In this document: piece after piece, positions 9,001 to 15,630 of the stretch
How positions within the stretch are numbered: the stretch's first letter is position 1
Layout of the letters: every line of letters starts with the position of its first letter
Assembly (NCBI GenBank): GCA_027604505.1
Contig: JADIIX010000279.1
Coordinates: forward strand, 1 to 16,288
DNA length: 16,288 nucleotides
Direction: 5' to 3'
DNA from: Gonapodya sp. JEL0774
Lineage: Eukaryota > Monoblepharomycota > Monoblepharidomycetes > Monoblepharidales > Gonapodyaceae
Translations under genes and position numbers: made by a program
The notes under the pieces: generated by a model
Databases searched by the model: none
Told to the model about the DNA's origin: nothing
What the model saw: the letters and a program-made list of their open reading frames with translations, nothing else

Positions 9001-9727
9001 ATTTCAGAGTCAGGGGGTCGGTAGTGGGGAGTACCTCGAGTGGAATCTTGTGACCCAAGTATCGCGAGAGAAGGGGGGCGAATGCGCGCGATCCGTAACA
9101 TCTCTCATTGAGGAGAACATCGCACGCGCTGAGTGGATGGTAGAAACCCGGATGAACGTGCACGGTGCTGTAATGGAGAGGGATTGGATGAGGAATGCGA
9201 CTGCATCTGTTTTGGCTGGTGTCGTAGCGGAAGCACAGGTGAAATATTATCTGTGCAGGGGTATTGAATCTGATTGGCGTCAGCTAACACTAGAGAGTAC
9301 GGAAGTGTCGGCTTCAACAAGCGCAGATATTCGCTCACTTTTCATTGAGCCAGGAGATTCAATCGCGGCTGCGGTAAAGTTGATCAAGAAACTGACCAAT
9401 ACAGAGTACTGGGAAGCGCCAACGACTAACTTTAGAATGAGGACAGTTGACCACGGAGAAGTTACCGGGCGCGTTGACTTCCATGCCAGATCTGGCCGGA
9501 ATATGTACATTTTGGAGACAAAGTTTTCTGCATGCAACTTGACTCCCAATAATCGGCACTGTCGGCAATTGCAGCTATACTGGCAGTGGGGTGTGTCACA
9601 ACCTGGCGTGGATAATTGTATCATGTTGTTTTACAACATTCGAACGGGGTTGTTGGAAATCGGCGGTTTTCATCCTGCGCGGAATGATAAAATCGGCGCT
9701 TATACATTGCACGAATCTTACGACTAA
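6083..9727 (+). CDS. PrimPol-D5/SF3 primase-helicase fused to PD-(D/E)xK nuclease
   Basis: 1214 aa. Domains: a PrimPol (AEP-type) primase-polymerase at ~1-180 with VLDIDD (Asp70, Asp72), GGLHYYF (His102) and DIRNKGGMIIAPPS (126-139); a Cys/His segment around 246-281 (CHDGEC); a zinc ribbon, CSQC...CNNVGC (355-381); a D5-N type domain (~470-610, with GFENGILDL); an SF3 helicase with Walker A GNGANGKS (667-674), Walker B GVFCEEIE (719-726), sensor Asn769 and the TRRIDILPF Arg finger region (783-791). Residues ~952-990 are a cassette shared with two other genes here. The C-terminus (~1072-1195) is a RecB/Cas4-like nuclease: GRVDF (Asp1132), ILETK (Glu1145, Lys1147) and QLQLY (Gln1162-Tyr1166). 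The protein should prime and unwind DNA and could also cut or resect it. Start 6083 follows repeat array 1; the next ATG would cut into the PrimPol domain. Confidence 0.9.
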   Translation: MANKEQLAKYWELGWIAFPISLTWNAQREKKELQAPKGWQNLDMEAAKALPPRTAFAIQTGSGSGIIVLDIDDVDGWQRFLEEKGREAPETVTARSQRGGLHYYFNWTDSIADLKSTSALLGGCADIRNKGGMIIAPPSTFHVPGENDPRCYSWLEGNSPWDFNLAEMPDWLVQALRESGGGSTNATKRAGQQAHVQLDGPDSMTTPNVVKEFIAEFYAIMPGTVGGTKWLGDGAGYAVSTNVLDCCFKKAPHKSNRQFIFVSASGDMSRRCHDGECMDKKWGQRKVPVDVMQAIQALFTSKVVVDPELVELARKEAADHLNDAVPGNDAMTMTLKPDSSGFEGALTKFIGRERCSQCGKGTLMATTSSTGLVIACNNVGCPFKMPASGGIAVPTDKYANLGKYFVIIQQVNNTTINNHIYGSVDTDIGPYEFVKDNVQFFESEKLNRCFLLSLTGTGVHIADFIRTYYADADIVYVNDADKNGPWMAFVDGRWTAMDLTDIADRLLSANDFRGHFDRAWAHYAELNEQRKAKRISETLVAIGEPFKLKGYMSLTKRFFAKRSAEFLKLRDSKRNLIGFENGILDLDAWTSGRTDYFRVSRPDDYVTMSTGYDFNHAEAHDEEIKERIMEVLSQIQPEVENRDFLLKFLSSMLSGEIKDAKLMFFEGNGANGKSMLTKSVVSILGDYGAMAKTEIFTQKAGSDARAPNSAIAKIARARGVFCEEIEVGAKINTKVMKELTGANKISNRAVYAREEITIEPQWHFAMCVNHAPSFADDKSDGATRRIDILPFTSSFIVSGEVDVDNHVYRADPNMAERLGGEWRNSFLGILLDYYKKFRAEGLERPSEVQERREDYIARNNPLWDFLQESLVESANSTVSLDDILTRFRRWFIRTYGEAALQVQYPEYVESQTHRRGGKLKVIREIGGKLRQMGKSVGLVFGKNTCLLGHDWAPERAVQIAENRAGTKAGTVERFQSQGVGSGEYLEWNLVTQVSREKGGECARSVTSLIEENIARAEWMVETRMNVHGAVMERDWMRNATASVLAGVVAEAQVKYYLCRGIESDWRQLTLESTEVSASTSADIRSLFIEPGDSIAAAVKLIKKLTNTEYWEAPTTNFRMRTVDHGEVTGRVDFHARSGRNMYILETKFSACNLTPNNRHCRQLQLYWQWGVSQPGVDNCIMLFYNIRTGLLEIGGFHPARNDKIGAYTLHESYD
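9299..9660 (+). repeat. Nuclease cassette, copy 1 (within primase-helicase gene)
   Basis: This stretch aligns base for base, without net gaps, with 15766-16127; both are 362 bases long. Identity by eye is about 85%, far above that between the two full primase-helicase genes. It covers the complete nuclease core, from TEVSA to the final strand. Confidence 0.88.
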
Positions 9728-9752
9728 CTAATGTAATGGGTATGGGTGACCA

Positions 9753-10190
9753 TTCTGAAACTTTTAGAAAACGACGTCCAGTATGGTATGGGATAGGACT
9801 TGGTTCACATCCCCATCCCATCCCATCTTGAAAGATTTCTGGAAAAGTTTGTGAATCTCCCATCCTATCCTCATCCCCATCCCAAATCCTCATCCCGAAA
9901 GAGTTTTCGAAAAGTTTCAGGATCTCTCATCCCCATCCTGAAACAGTTTTCGAAAAGTTTCAGAATGTCGAATCCCATCCTCATCCCGGATGAGTTATCG
10001 AAGAGTTTCAGAATCTCGAATCCCATCCCCATCCAATCCCATCCTATCCCGAAAGAGTTTTCCAAAAGTTTCAGTATCTTCATCCCATCCTCATCCCATC
10101 CTCATACCATCCCCATCCTGTAGGAGTTTTCGAAAAGTCTCAGAATCTCGAATCCCCATCCTCATCCCATCCCGAAAGAGTTTCAGTATC
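9753..10190 (+). repeat. Repeat array 2, with one inverted unit at its start
   Basis: Same unit as array 1. Cores start at 9904, 9947 and 10127; variants lie at about 9836, 9994 and 10058, and a truncated unit at 10174-10190 lacks the palindrome. Unit order, variant positions and spacing (43, 47, 64) match array 1 (44, 48, 66 from 5761), so the two arrays are copies rather than independent expansions. A unit of opposite polarity (9753-9772) stands right after the first primase-helicase stop codon, together with GGGATAGG-type sequence. No gene is seen between 9728 and 10253. Confidence 0.9.
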
Positions 10191-10206
10191 TATATACCAT
10201 CAAAAC

Positions 10207-10228
10207 TTTATTTATTTATCTTTTTTTT
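10207..10228 (+). promoter_or_regulatory. AT-rich leader with T-tract before second primase-helicase
   Basis: An AT-rich stretch (TTATTTATTTATC followed by eight T) ends 25 bases before the ATG at 10254, at the edge of repeat array 2. Its position and make-up match the T-runs before 624 and 13764. A promoter role is inferred only. Confidence 0.3.
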
Positions 10229-10253
10229 GTTCTCCTTCGTTAAGACTAATCAG

Positions 10254-13085
10254 ATGACATTGAACATTTCCGATTATGATAGCAAAGGGTTTATTGCCTT
10301 TTCTCTCAGACTCTCATTCAATCCTGAAACTGGGAAAAAACTTCTTCAACCGCGTCCAGGATGGAACAGCTTCACGCTGAGCAGCCCTGGTAGGGTGGAA
10401 CAGGGTCACAACGCTCTTGCAATCAAAACGGGATCAGAGAGTGGACTTGTTGTCGTTGATGTGGACGACGTGCCTGCCTGGAACCGGATGCTCACGCAAA
10501 TGGAAAGAACTGAACCGGACACTGCGACACAGATATCACAGAGCGGCGGCAAGCACTTTTTCTTCAAGTGGGACGATCGCATGATTGGACTGAAGAGCAG
10601 CGCTAAGGCACTGCCAGGCGTAGACGTACGTGCCACTGGTGGAATGATTCTTGTTTGCCCTAGCAGAGCCCTTCGTCCAGATGGAACGATTGCCGAGTAT
10701 CGTTGGTTACCCGGCAAGGCGCTTGTGGGAGCAGATGCAGTGGAAGCTGCTCTCATGCCACAGTGGCTATTCGACGCCCTTGTGAAAGGACAGGGCCGGA
10801 CAGCATCACACGGAGGCGCGGGAAGAACTGGCGAATCGAGAGAGACACTGCCAGTTCCCGTAACGCTGGGAGATTTCGTGTTGAACAAGTTTCAAATGGT
10901 AGCGACCAGGCTTAAAGGCATCAGACGTGAGAGCGCCGGTGTGTACACAATTGTGACGGATGTCAAGGATTGTCCAATCAAGAAGGGAACGCATGCTGGA
11001 AATCATCAGTTCTTGAGCGTTCGCGATGGCACTATGACACGAATGTGCTATGATGTCGACTGTATGCGTGACCGGATGAAGAAGAAGACCAGCAAAATCC
11101 CGACAGCACTCCTTTCAGAGTTGAAGACAATGTTTTCTGAGGATCAAGACGATAATCAGCATATCGTCACCACTGCAGTGAGCGAGGACATGGCATCTGG
11201 ACTGGCGGTCGAATGCTTTACTGGATTTGGTAAGGACAACAAGGACATGTCAGTGGTCCATGACAAATCGACGAACGAGATCTATGGTGGTCTTTTGTCT
11301 CTCTTGGGCAATCGTGCATGCCCGGACTGCGGGCACCGCATTGAGGGAGCGGTTGGCCCTGAGGGGTACTATGCCCGCTGTCAATGCGGGTTTCGACACC
11401 CGAGTGAGGCTGCTATACCTATACCAAAGGCCCTCAATGCACTTGCTCAATACTTCGTGATGGGAAGCAATAACATCATAATCATGGGCAATGGAAACAG
11501 TGTGACAATCGGTGAAAGCCTTGGAGTGGACGACTCAAAACGTCTGTTTGGAAACAACGAAGTGGCAGTGGTTGACGATGTGGAGCACAACAATTTGATT
11601 CTACAAGCGCTAAATGGGAAGGACACCGATATCGCATTTCTATTTGCTCACCAATTCCGTTCTCGTATTGTATTTGCGAGCGATGGAGAGTGGTATATGT
11701 TCCGAGAGACACGGTGGACAAGCGTTGGACCAGCGGAAGTGGCAGCGTGGCTTTTCAGTGATGAATTTATGGGGCTGTTTTATAAGGCGCGAGAAGTGTA
11801 CGAGAAGTTGGATGACGAAGACGTTCCAAGGAAATTGAAGCGCATTGACGCCACGCTAGACGTTTTGAGGACAGCAACGGCGCGGACAAGCATTGTATCG
11901 ACGTGTGCGACGCCAGAGTTACTCAAAGATCCCACCGGAAAATTCCTCAGCATGCTTGACAGTCGAAGCGACCTTCTGGGCTTTGAAAATGGCGTGTACG
12001 ATCTTGAGCGCGATGAGTTTCGTGCTGGCAGTCCAGAAGACTACGTCATGATGAGCGTGGGCTACGATTACGACGACACGAGAACGGATGATTACGAGCA
12101 TGTCATGCGCTTCTTTGATCAGATATTTCCAGACAACGCGGTGCGAGAGTACGCTTTGAGGTACCTAGCATCAACACTGGATGGAAGAGTCAAGGACCAA
12201 ACATTCCACTTTGCCCATGGACGAGGCGGGAACGGTAAAACCATGGTGACCTCGCTCATGGCCGCTACACTTGGAGCATATGCAAGCGAGGCAAAGCCCG
12301 CCTTGATATGCGGAACGAGTCCGGCGAGTGCGGACGGAGCGAATCCAGAGCTGGCATCGTTGGTGAACAAGCGCTTTGTGTATCTGGAGGAGCTCTTGGA
12401 CGGTGAGAAACTGAACGAGCAGATGTTCAAGCTTCTCAGTGGAGGCAGGTCTTTCAAGTACCGCCCTTTATATAAGGGTGCGCGAGAAGCAAGGATTACG
12501 TTCAAGCTTTTCCTTGCGTGCAACCATTTGCCATTGTTCCACGGAGACGACGAGGCAATGCGACGTCGCATCGAGCTGATCCCTTTTCAAAGCTCGTTCA
12601 AGAAACATGCGGCCGAATGCGATACAGAAAAGCACGAGTATGTGCGCGATGACACATTAGCAGATCGTTTCGAAGGATGGCGAGGTACATTTATGGGAAT
12701 CCTTCTTGCGTACTACGCGAAATACCGGAGTGAAGGACTTGGGTCCATCCCCCCGGCAATGGTTAAAGCCAGAAAAATGTACATTGATAAGAACGATCCT
12801 TCGGGCGTTGTAGCGAGGTACATTTCTACAAGACTGCGACAAGGCGATGGTGGAATTGCCAATGATACACTCATTGCGGACTTCAAGCGGTGGGTGGGTG
12901 AGGAGCGGGTCCAGTTTCCTCTTGAAGGCAAAACGACTCTGCTGGAGAGGTTCGACGATCTACTCTTGGGAGCAGTTCAGATTGCTGAAATTCGAGCTGG
13001 GAAGAAGGCAGGCACGGTGCGAAGATTTCAGAGCCAGGGGGTCCGTACTGGAGGTTACGGCGGGTGGAATATTGTAGCTGACTGA
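10254..13085 (+). CDS. Second PrimPol-D5/SF3 primase-helicase, without nuclease
   Basis: 943 aa. Same core order as the protein at 6083-9727: PrimPol (~1-175) with VVDVDD (Asp69, Asp71), GGKHFFF (His101) and VRATGGMILVCPS (125-137); a Cys/His segment (CYDVDC, 265-270); a zinc ribbon CPDC...CQC (356-378); a D5-N domain with GFENGVYDL (576-584); SF3 Walker A GRGGNGKT (656-663), Walker B VYLEEL (709-714), sensor Asn757 in ACNHLP, and MRRRIELIPF (769-778). The two proteins are clearly diverged, so this is an old paralogue pair or two separate acquisitions. It ends after the shared cassette (~907-943) and lacks the PD-(D/E)xK domain. Start 10254 is chosen because the in-frame extension back to 9990 only translates repeat array 2. 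Motifs needed for ATP hydrolysis and primer synthesis are all present. Confidence 0.9.
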   Translation: MTLNISDYDSKGFIAFSLRLSFNPETGKKLLQPRPGWNSFTLSSPGRVEQGHNALAIKTGSESGLVVVDVDDVPAWNRMLTQMERTEPDTATQISQSGGKHFFFKWDDRMIGLKSSAKALPGVDVRATGGMILVCPSRALRPDGTIAEYRWLPGKALVGADAVEAALMPQWLFDALVKGQGRTASHGGAGRTGESRETLPVPVTLGDFVLNKFQMVATRLKGIRRESAGVYTIVTDVKDCPIKKGTHAGNHQFLSVRDGTMTRMCYDVDCMRDRMKKKTSKIPTALLSELKTMFSEDQDDNQHIVTTAVSEDMASGLAVECFTGFGKDNKDMSVVHDKSTNEIYGGLLSLLGNRACPDCGHRIEGAVGPEGYYARCQCGFRHPSEAAIPIPKALNALAQYFVMGSNNIIIMGNGNSVTIGESLGVDDSKRLFGNNEVAVVDDVEHNNLILQALNGKDTDIAFLFAHQFRSRIVFASDGEWYMFRETRWTSVGPAEVAAWLFSDEFMGLFYKAREVYEKLDDEDVPRKLKRIDATLDVLRTATARTSIVSTCATPELLKDPTGKFLSMLDSRSDLLGFENGVYDLERDEFRAGSPEDYVMMSVGYDYDDTRTDDYEHVMRFFDQIFPDNAVREYALRYLASTLDGRVKDQTFHFAHGRGGNGKTMVTSLMAATLGAYASEAKPALICGTSPASADGANPELASLVNKRFVYLEELLDGEKLNEQMFKLLSGGRSFKYRPLYKGAREARITFKLFLACNHLPLFHGDDEAMRRRIELIPFQSSFKKHAAECDTEKHEYVRDDTLADRFEGWRGTFMGILLAYYAKYRSEGLGSIPPAMVKARKMYIDKNDPSGVVARYISTRLRQGDGGIANDTLIADFKRWVGEERVQFPLEGKTTLLERFDDLLLGAVQIAEIRAGKKAGTVRRFQSQGVRTGGYGGWNIVAD
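12783..13085 (+). repeat. Helicase C-terminal cassette, copy 1
   Basis: The last 303 bases of the second primase-helicase gene are repeated without gaps at 14988-15290, with 25 differences by my count (about 92% identity), through the same stop codon. The last ~110 bases are also similar (about 80%) to 8947-9055 in the first primase-helicase gene. Confidence 0.93.
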
Positions 13086-13121
13086 TCAAAGTGATGTCAA
13101 TAAGTAACCATGATTTAAGAC

Positions 13122-13145
13122 TATGTAACCACTTGTGGTTACATA
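13122..13145 (+). terminator. Perfect hairpin 36 bases after the primase-helicase stop
   Basis: Arms TATGTAACCAC and GTGGTTACATA are exact reverse complements, 11 bp, separated by TT. Palindromic hairpins just after stop codons mark mRNA 3' ends in mimivirus-type viruses, so a transcript-end signal is a fair inference. A binding site for a dimeric protein is the alternative, given the neighbouring GTAACC motifs. Confidence 0.5.
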
Positions 13146-13318
13146 TTGGTATCGGTAGAGTAAAAGAAACCACCGCCTCGCCGTTAATGGACTGAAAATA
13201 GTCGGGATGGTTCCTTTTTGTAACCATTTGGATGTAAAGTAACCTAGACTCCTTTTAAAGTTTTTTAATGTCTTTTTTGAAACAGAAAAGACAAGTATAT
13301 GGAGAATACTTTACACAA

Positions 13319-13343
13319 AAATGGTTACCTTTCGTAACCATTT
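13319..13343 (+). terminator. Hairpin with GGTTAC/GTAACC arms, left copy
   Basis: Arms AAATGGTTAC and GTAACCATTT, 10 bp exact, around a CTTTC loop. The same structure is preserved at 15341-15365, 50 bases after the next gene's stop. Preservation in both copies may only reflect recent duplication. Confidence 0.45.
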
Positions 13344-13620
13344 AGAGTTTTTACCGGTAAAATGGCCCACAATGGCTGTAAAAGGTGGTTTCCCAACGGT
13401 TACTTTTGGGTGTTAAGTGGTCACTTTTTCGTCGGCGTCGACCGCAGGGACACCGACGGCGGTCTTGTTTGAAGCATGCGAGACTTGGCTCAGGGTCAAC
13501 ACACCTGACGCTGTTCCCATGGTGCAGTCTTGGTCGCAAACAAAATTCACACAGAGCATGCCAGGACAATACACGAGTGAGACCCTCAGATTTGACGTTG
13601 AAGGGTCCCGAAAGAGGTGA
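13321..13620 (+). pseudogene. Broken ORF: D5-type C-terminal domain fragment
   Basis: The frame starting at ATG 13321 matches the first ~95 residues of the ORF at 15343, but an in-frame TAA at 13414-13416 replaces a CAA there. After it, the frame continues to a TGA at 13618. The conserved part, with AVLFEACETWL, SWSQTKF and YTSETLRF, resembles the helical DNA-binding domain found at the C-terminus of D5/P4-type primase-helicases; that match is by feel, not a search. Most differences between the two copies change amino acids. I read it as a relic left by duplication, or as untranslated 3' sequence. Confidence 0.5.
13349..13362. other. 14-bp palindrome TTTTACCGGTAAAA
   Basis: A perfect palindrome beside the hairpin at 13319-13343. 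In the second copy (from about 15371) the centre reads ACCTCT and symmetry is lost, so it is not strictly conserved. It could be a dimer-binding site or chance. Confidence 0.35.
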
Positions 13621-13732
13621 AAAATCGTGACAAAACATCCGCCCACCTGTGACAAAAATACCAAAGAGTGTGATGCAATAAACCCGACTGACCACTACCA
13701 ACCGACGCGAGTAGCGAACTCTGGTTTTCAAA

Positions 13733-13743
13733 TTTTTTTTTTT
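13733..13743 (+). promoter_or_regulatory. T-tract upstream of MSV199-domain gene
   Basis: Eleven consecutive T end 20 bases before the ATG at 13764, like the leaders of 624 and 10254. The 144 bases from 13620 to 13763 hold no other feature I can name. Confidence 0.3.
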
Positions 13744-13763
13744 GTGTTCGAAGATGTGGAATA

Positions 13764-15290
13764 ATGGATTCGACAATGATTTCTCCAAATGATGTCGTCG
13801 TCCCAAGTCTTCCTCCTCCACCTCCGTACTCATTGGTAGCATCTGAACCAACACTGGCAGAGTTCACTGTATCTCAACTCTCAGAATTAGAGAAAGTATA
13901 TTATGATAAGCTGTACAGAGGTCGGGAAGAGTGCGAGGCAAGTGGGAGAGTGTATCCCGTCGATTTTGAAGGCCTGTACCCAATCGCGGGGTACGGGCAG
14001 AAAGTCCACGCAAAACGGGCACTTACCGAGCGCTCGCGCCTCGTCGAAAGCATAGATTTCATAATTAGATCTTCCCCTTCCGAGAACAACGAAGCGGAAG
14101 GTTTTCTCCCAATTGGGAGAAAACCTCTTGGAGGGCGACCATCTGAGAAAATATTCCTCACATGGCAAGCTGCCCAGATCTTTGTGATACAGGCTCCCAC
14201 CGCAGTGGGTGACGAAGTCCGTCGCTTCTTCGTCCACATTCTGGAATTGCACCAGGACTACGTCAAGATCCAGGCGCAGCACCACCTTTCCCGTGCTGTC
14301 GCCGATGCTCGCCACGAAGAAATCCTAGCTGCACATGGTGATGGTCAGGGTGTGTATCTAGGATCAATTGGACTGAAGGGTACCTCCGACAAAAGCGGTG
14401 AGCTATTCAAGTATGGGTTTGCAAGCAAACTTAAAGAACGGGTTCGTGCCCATGTCGGAGCGTTCCCACTTTTCAGATTGGTTCACTTCCAACGCACTCT
14501 GCAGCCAGCAGACGTTGAGCGAGCGTTCAAAACACACCCCACTGTCCGCAACCATCACATGACGATCGTAGATAAGTTTGGAAAGAACCAGACCGAGATC
14601 ATATGTCTCAATAAGGATTTTACGAGGGACGACGCTGTCGAGTTGCTCGTTCGTAAAACAAAAGAGCTGAGCGCGACAGTTGTCGATGCATGCTTGTTGG
14701 AGATCGAACGGGAGCGGACAGAGCAGGAGCGTTGTAAGGTAGAACAGGAGCGTTGTAAAGTGGAACAGCTGCGTCTACAACTTGAAGTGGCACATCTTGG
14801 GAGGGTGCCGGAGACCAATCCACTATGTCAAGTCGCATCTTATGACGCACAGAAGGATCACGTCATTGTCGAAAAAACGTTTGAAAGTCCGACGCGTGCA
14901 CAAAAACACTCTTCGCAAACCGAATCGGTGACCCTCTTTTTCGGCAGTGCAACTCCCCCCAGACCTGCACACGACCCTGTCGGGCCAATTGATATGAACG
15001 ATCCTTCGGGTGTGGTAGCGAGGTACATTTCTACAAGACTGCTACAAGGCGACAGTGGGATTGCCAATGATGCACTTATTGCGGACTTCAAGCGGTGGGT
15101 CAGTGAGGAGCGGGTCCAGTTTCCACTTGAAGGCAAAACGACTCTGCTGGAGAGATTCGACGATCTACTCTTGAGATCAGCTCAAATTGCTGAAATTCGA
15201 GCTGGGAAGAAGGCAGGCACTGTGCGTCGATTTCAGAGCCAGAGGGTGCGTACCGGGGGTTACAGCGGGTGGAATATTGTAGCTGACTGA
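13764..15290 (+). CDS. MSV199 + GIY-YIG-like nuclease, fused to helicase C-terminal cassette
   Basis: 508 aa. After a Pro-rich leader (PPPPPY, 17-22), residues ~45-170 match the MSV199 domain of large DNA virus proteins: a DFEGLYPIAGYGQK segment, SIDFII, GRPSEKIFLT, and VRRFFVHILELH. Residues ~196-285 look like a GIY-YIG/T5orf172 nuclease: GVYLG (196-200), FKYG (215-218), Arg226 or Arg228 in KERVRAH, and Glu252 in VERAF, in the family order. A coiled coil follows (~313-345) with an internal duplication (ERCKVEQ twice). From residue ~408 to the end it is a copy of the C-terminus of the primase-helicase that ends at 13085. MSV199 proteins are thought to bind DNA, and GIY-YIG domains cut it, so the protein may be a homing-type or repair nuclease; the borrowed tail could direct it to the replication complex. 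The frame is open throughout. Confidence 0.8.
   Translation: MDSTMISPNDVVVPSLPPPPPYSLVASEPTLAEFTVSQLSELEKVYYDKLYRGREECEASGRVYPVDFEGLYPIAGYGQKVHAKRALTERSRLVESIDFIIRSSPSENNEAEGFLPIGRKPLGGRPSEKIFLTWQAAQIFVIQAPTAVGDEVRRFFVHILELHQDYVKIQAQHHLSRAVADARHEEILAAHGDGQGVYLGSIGLKGTSDKSGELFKYGFASKLKERVRAHVGAFPLFRLVHFQRTLQPADVERAFKTHPTVRNHHMTIVDKFGKNQTEIICLNKDFTRDDAVELLVRKTKELSATVVDACLLEIERERTEQERCKVEQERCKVEQLRLQLEVAHLGRVPETNPLCQVASYDAQKDHVIVEKTFESPTRAQKHSSQTESVTLFFGSATPPRPAHDPVGPIDMNDPSGVVARYISTRLLQGDSGIANDALIADFKRWVSEERVQFPLEGKTTLLERFDDLLLRSAQIAEIRAGKKAGTVRRFQSQRVRTGGYSGWNIVAD
14988..15290 (+). repeat. Helicase C-terminal cassette, copy 2
   Basis: Begins at ATTGATA, exactly where similarity to 12783 begins; sequences upstream of the two points are unrelated. 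The copy keeps the reading frame and stop. Of the 25 differences many are silent, unlike the pattern in the non-coding duplication that follows. Confidence 0.93.
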
Positions 15291-15291
15291 A

Positions 15292-15630
15292 AATGTCTTT
15301 TCAAAAGAAAATACAAGTATATGGAGAATAATTTACACAAAAATGGTTACCTTTCGTAACCATTTAGAGTTTTTACCTCTAAAATGGCCCACATTGGCTG
15401 TAAAAGGTGGTTTCGCAACGGTTACTTTTGCGCGTCAAGTGGTCACTTTTTTGGCGGCGTCGACCGCAGGGACACCGACGGCGGTCTTGTTTGAAGCATA
15501 CAAGACTTGGCTCAGGGTCAACGCACCTGACCTTGTTCCCATGATGCAGTCTTGGTCGCAAACCAAATTCACACAGAGCATGCCAGGACAATACACGAGT
15601 GAGACCCTCAGATTTGCAGTGGATGGGTCT
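15292..15630 (+). repeat. 340-bp flanking duplication, right copy
   Basis: Pairs with 13267-13608. It directly follows the stop of the MSV199 fusion gene, without the 181-base GTAACC-rich segment present after the first cassette copy. Confidence 0.9.
15341..15365 (+). terminator. Hairpin with GGTTAC/GTAACC arms, right copy
   Basis: Same 10-bp arms and 5-base loop as 13319-13343, 50 bases after the stop at 15290. It also contains the ATG of the ORF beginning at 15343, so if that start is used the initiation codon would sit inside a hairpin. Confidence 0.45.

Larger units (their letters stand above)
13104..13403. repeat. Cluster of GTAACC/GGTTAC motifs
   Basis: The hexamer GTAACC or its complement occurs eight times in 300 bases: 13104, 13125, 13137, 13220, 13239, 13323, 13334 and 13398 (starts). 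Several are paired as inverted repeats. The first five lie in a 181-base segment (13086-13266) missing from the otherwise matching copy downstream of 15290. Such clustering in non-coding DNA next to replication genes would suit a protein-binding site, such as an origin or operator, or RNA hairpins at transcript ends. Confidence 0.7.
13267..13608 (+). repeat. 340-bp flanking duplication, left copy
   Basis: Matches 15292-15630 with small indels, by eye at about 90% identity. It carries the second hairpin and the frame-broken ORF. The two copies bracket the MSV199-domain gene. Confidence 0.9.

Noticed and set aside
9800-10123. 107-aa ORF across repeat array 2
   Set aside because: Same reason: low-complexity translation of repeats, with no independent coding signal.
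9990-10253. 88-residue N-terminal extension of the second primase-helicase
   Set aside because: It translates array 2 and the AT-rich leader; the PrimPol domain begins just after Met at 10254.
13086-13763. tRNA or other structured RNA gene in the 680-base gap
   Set aside because: The hairpins are simple inverted GTAACC arms; no cloverleaf, anticodon arm or T-loop sequence was found.
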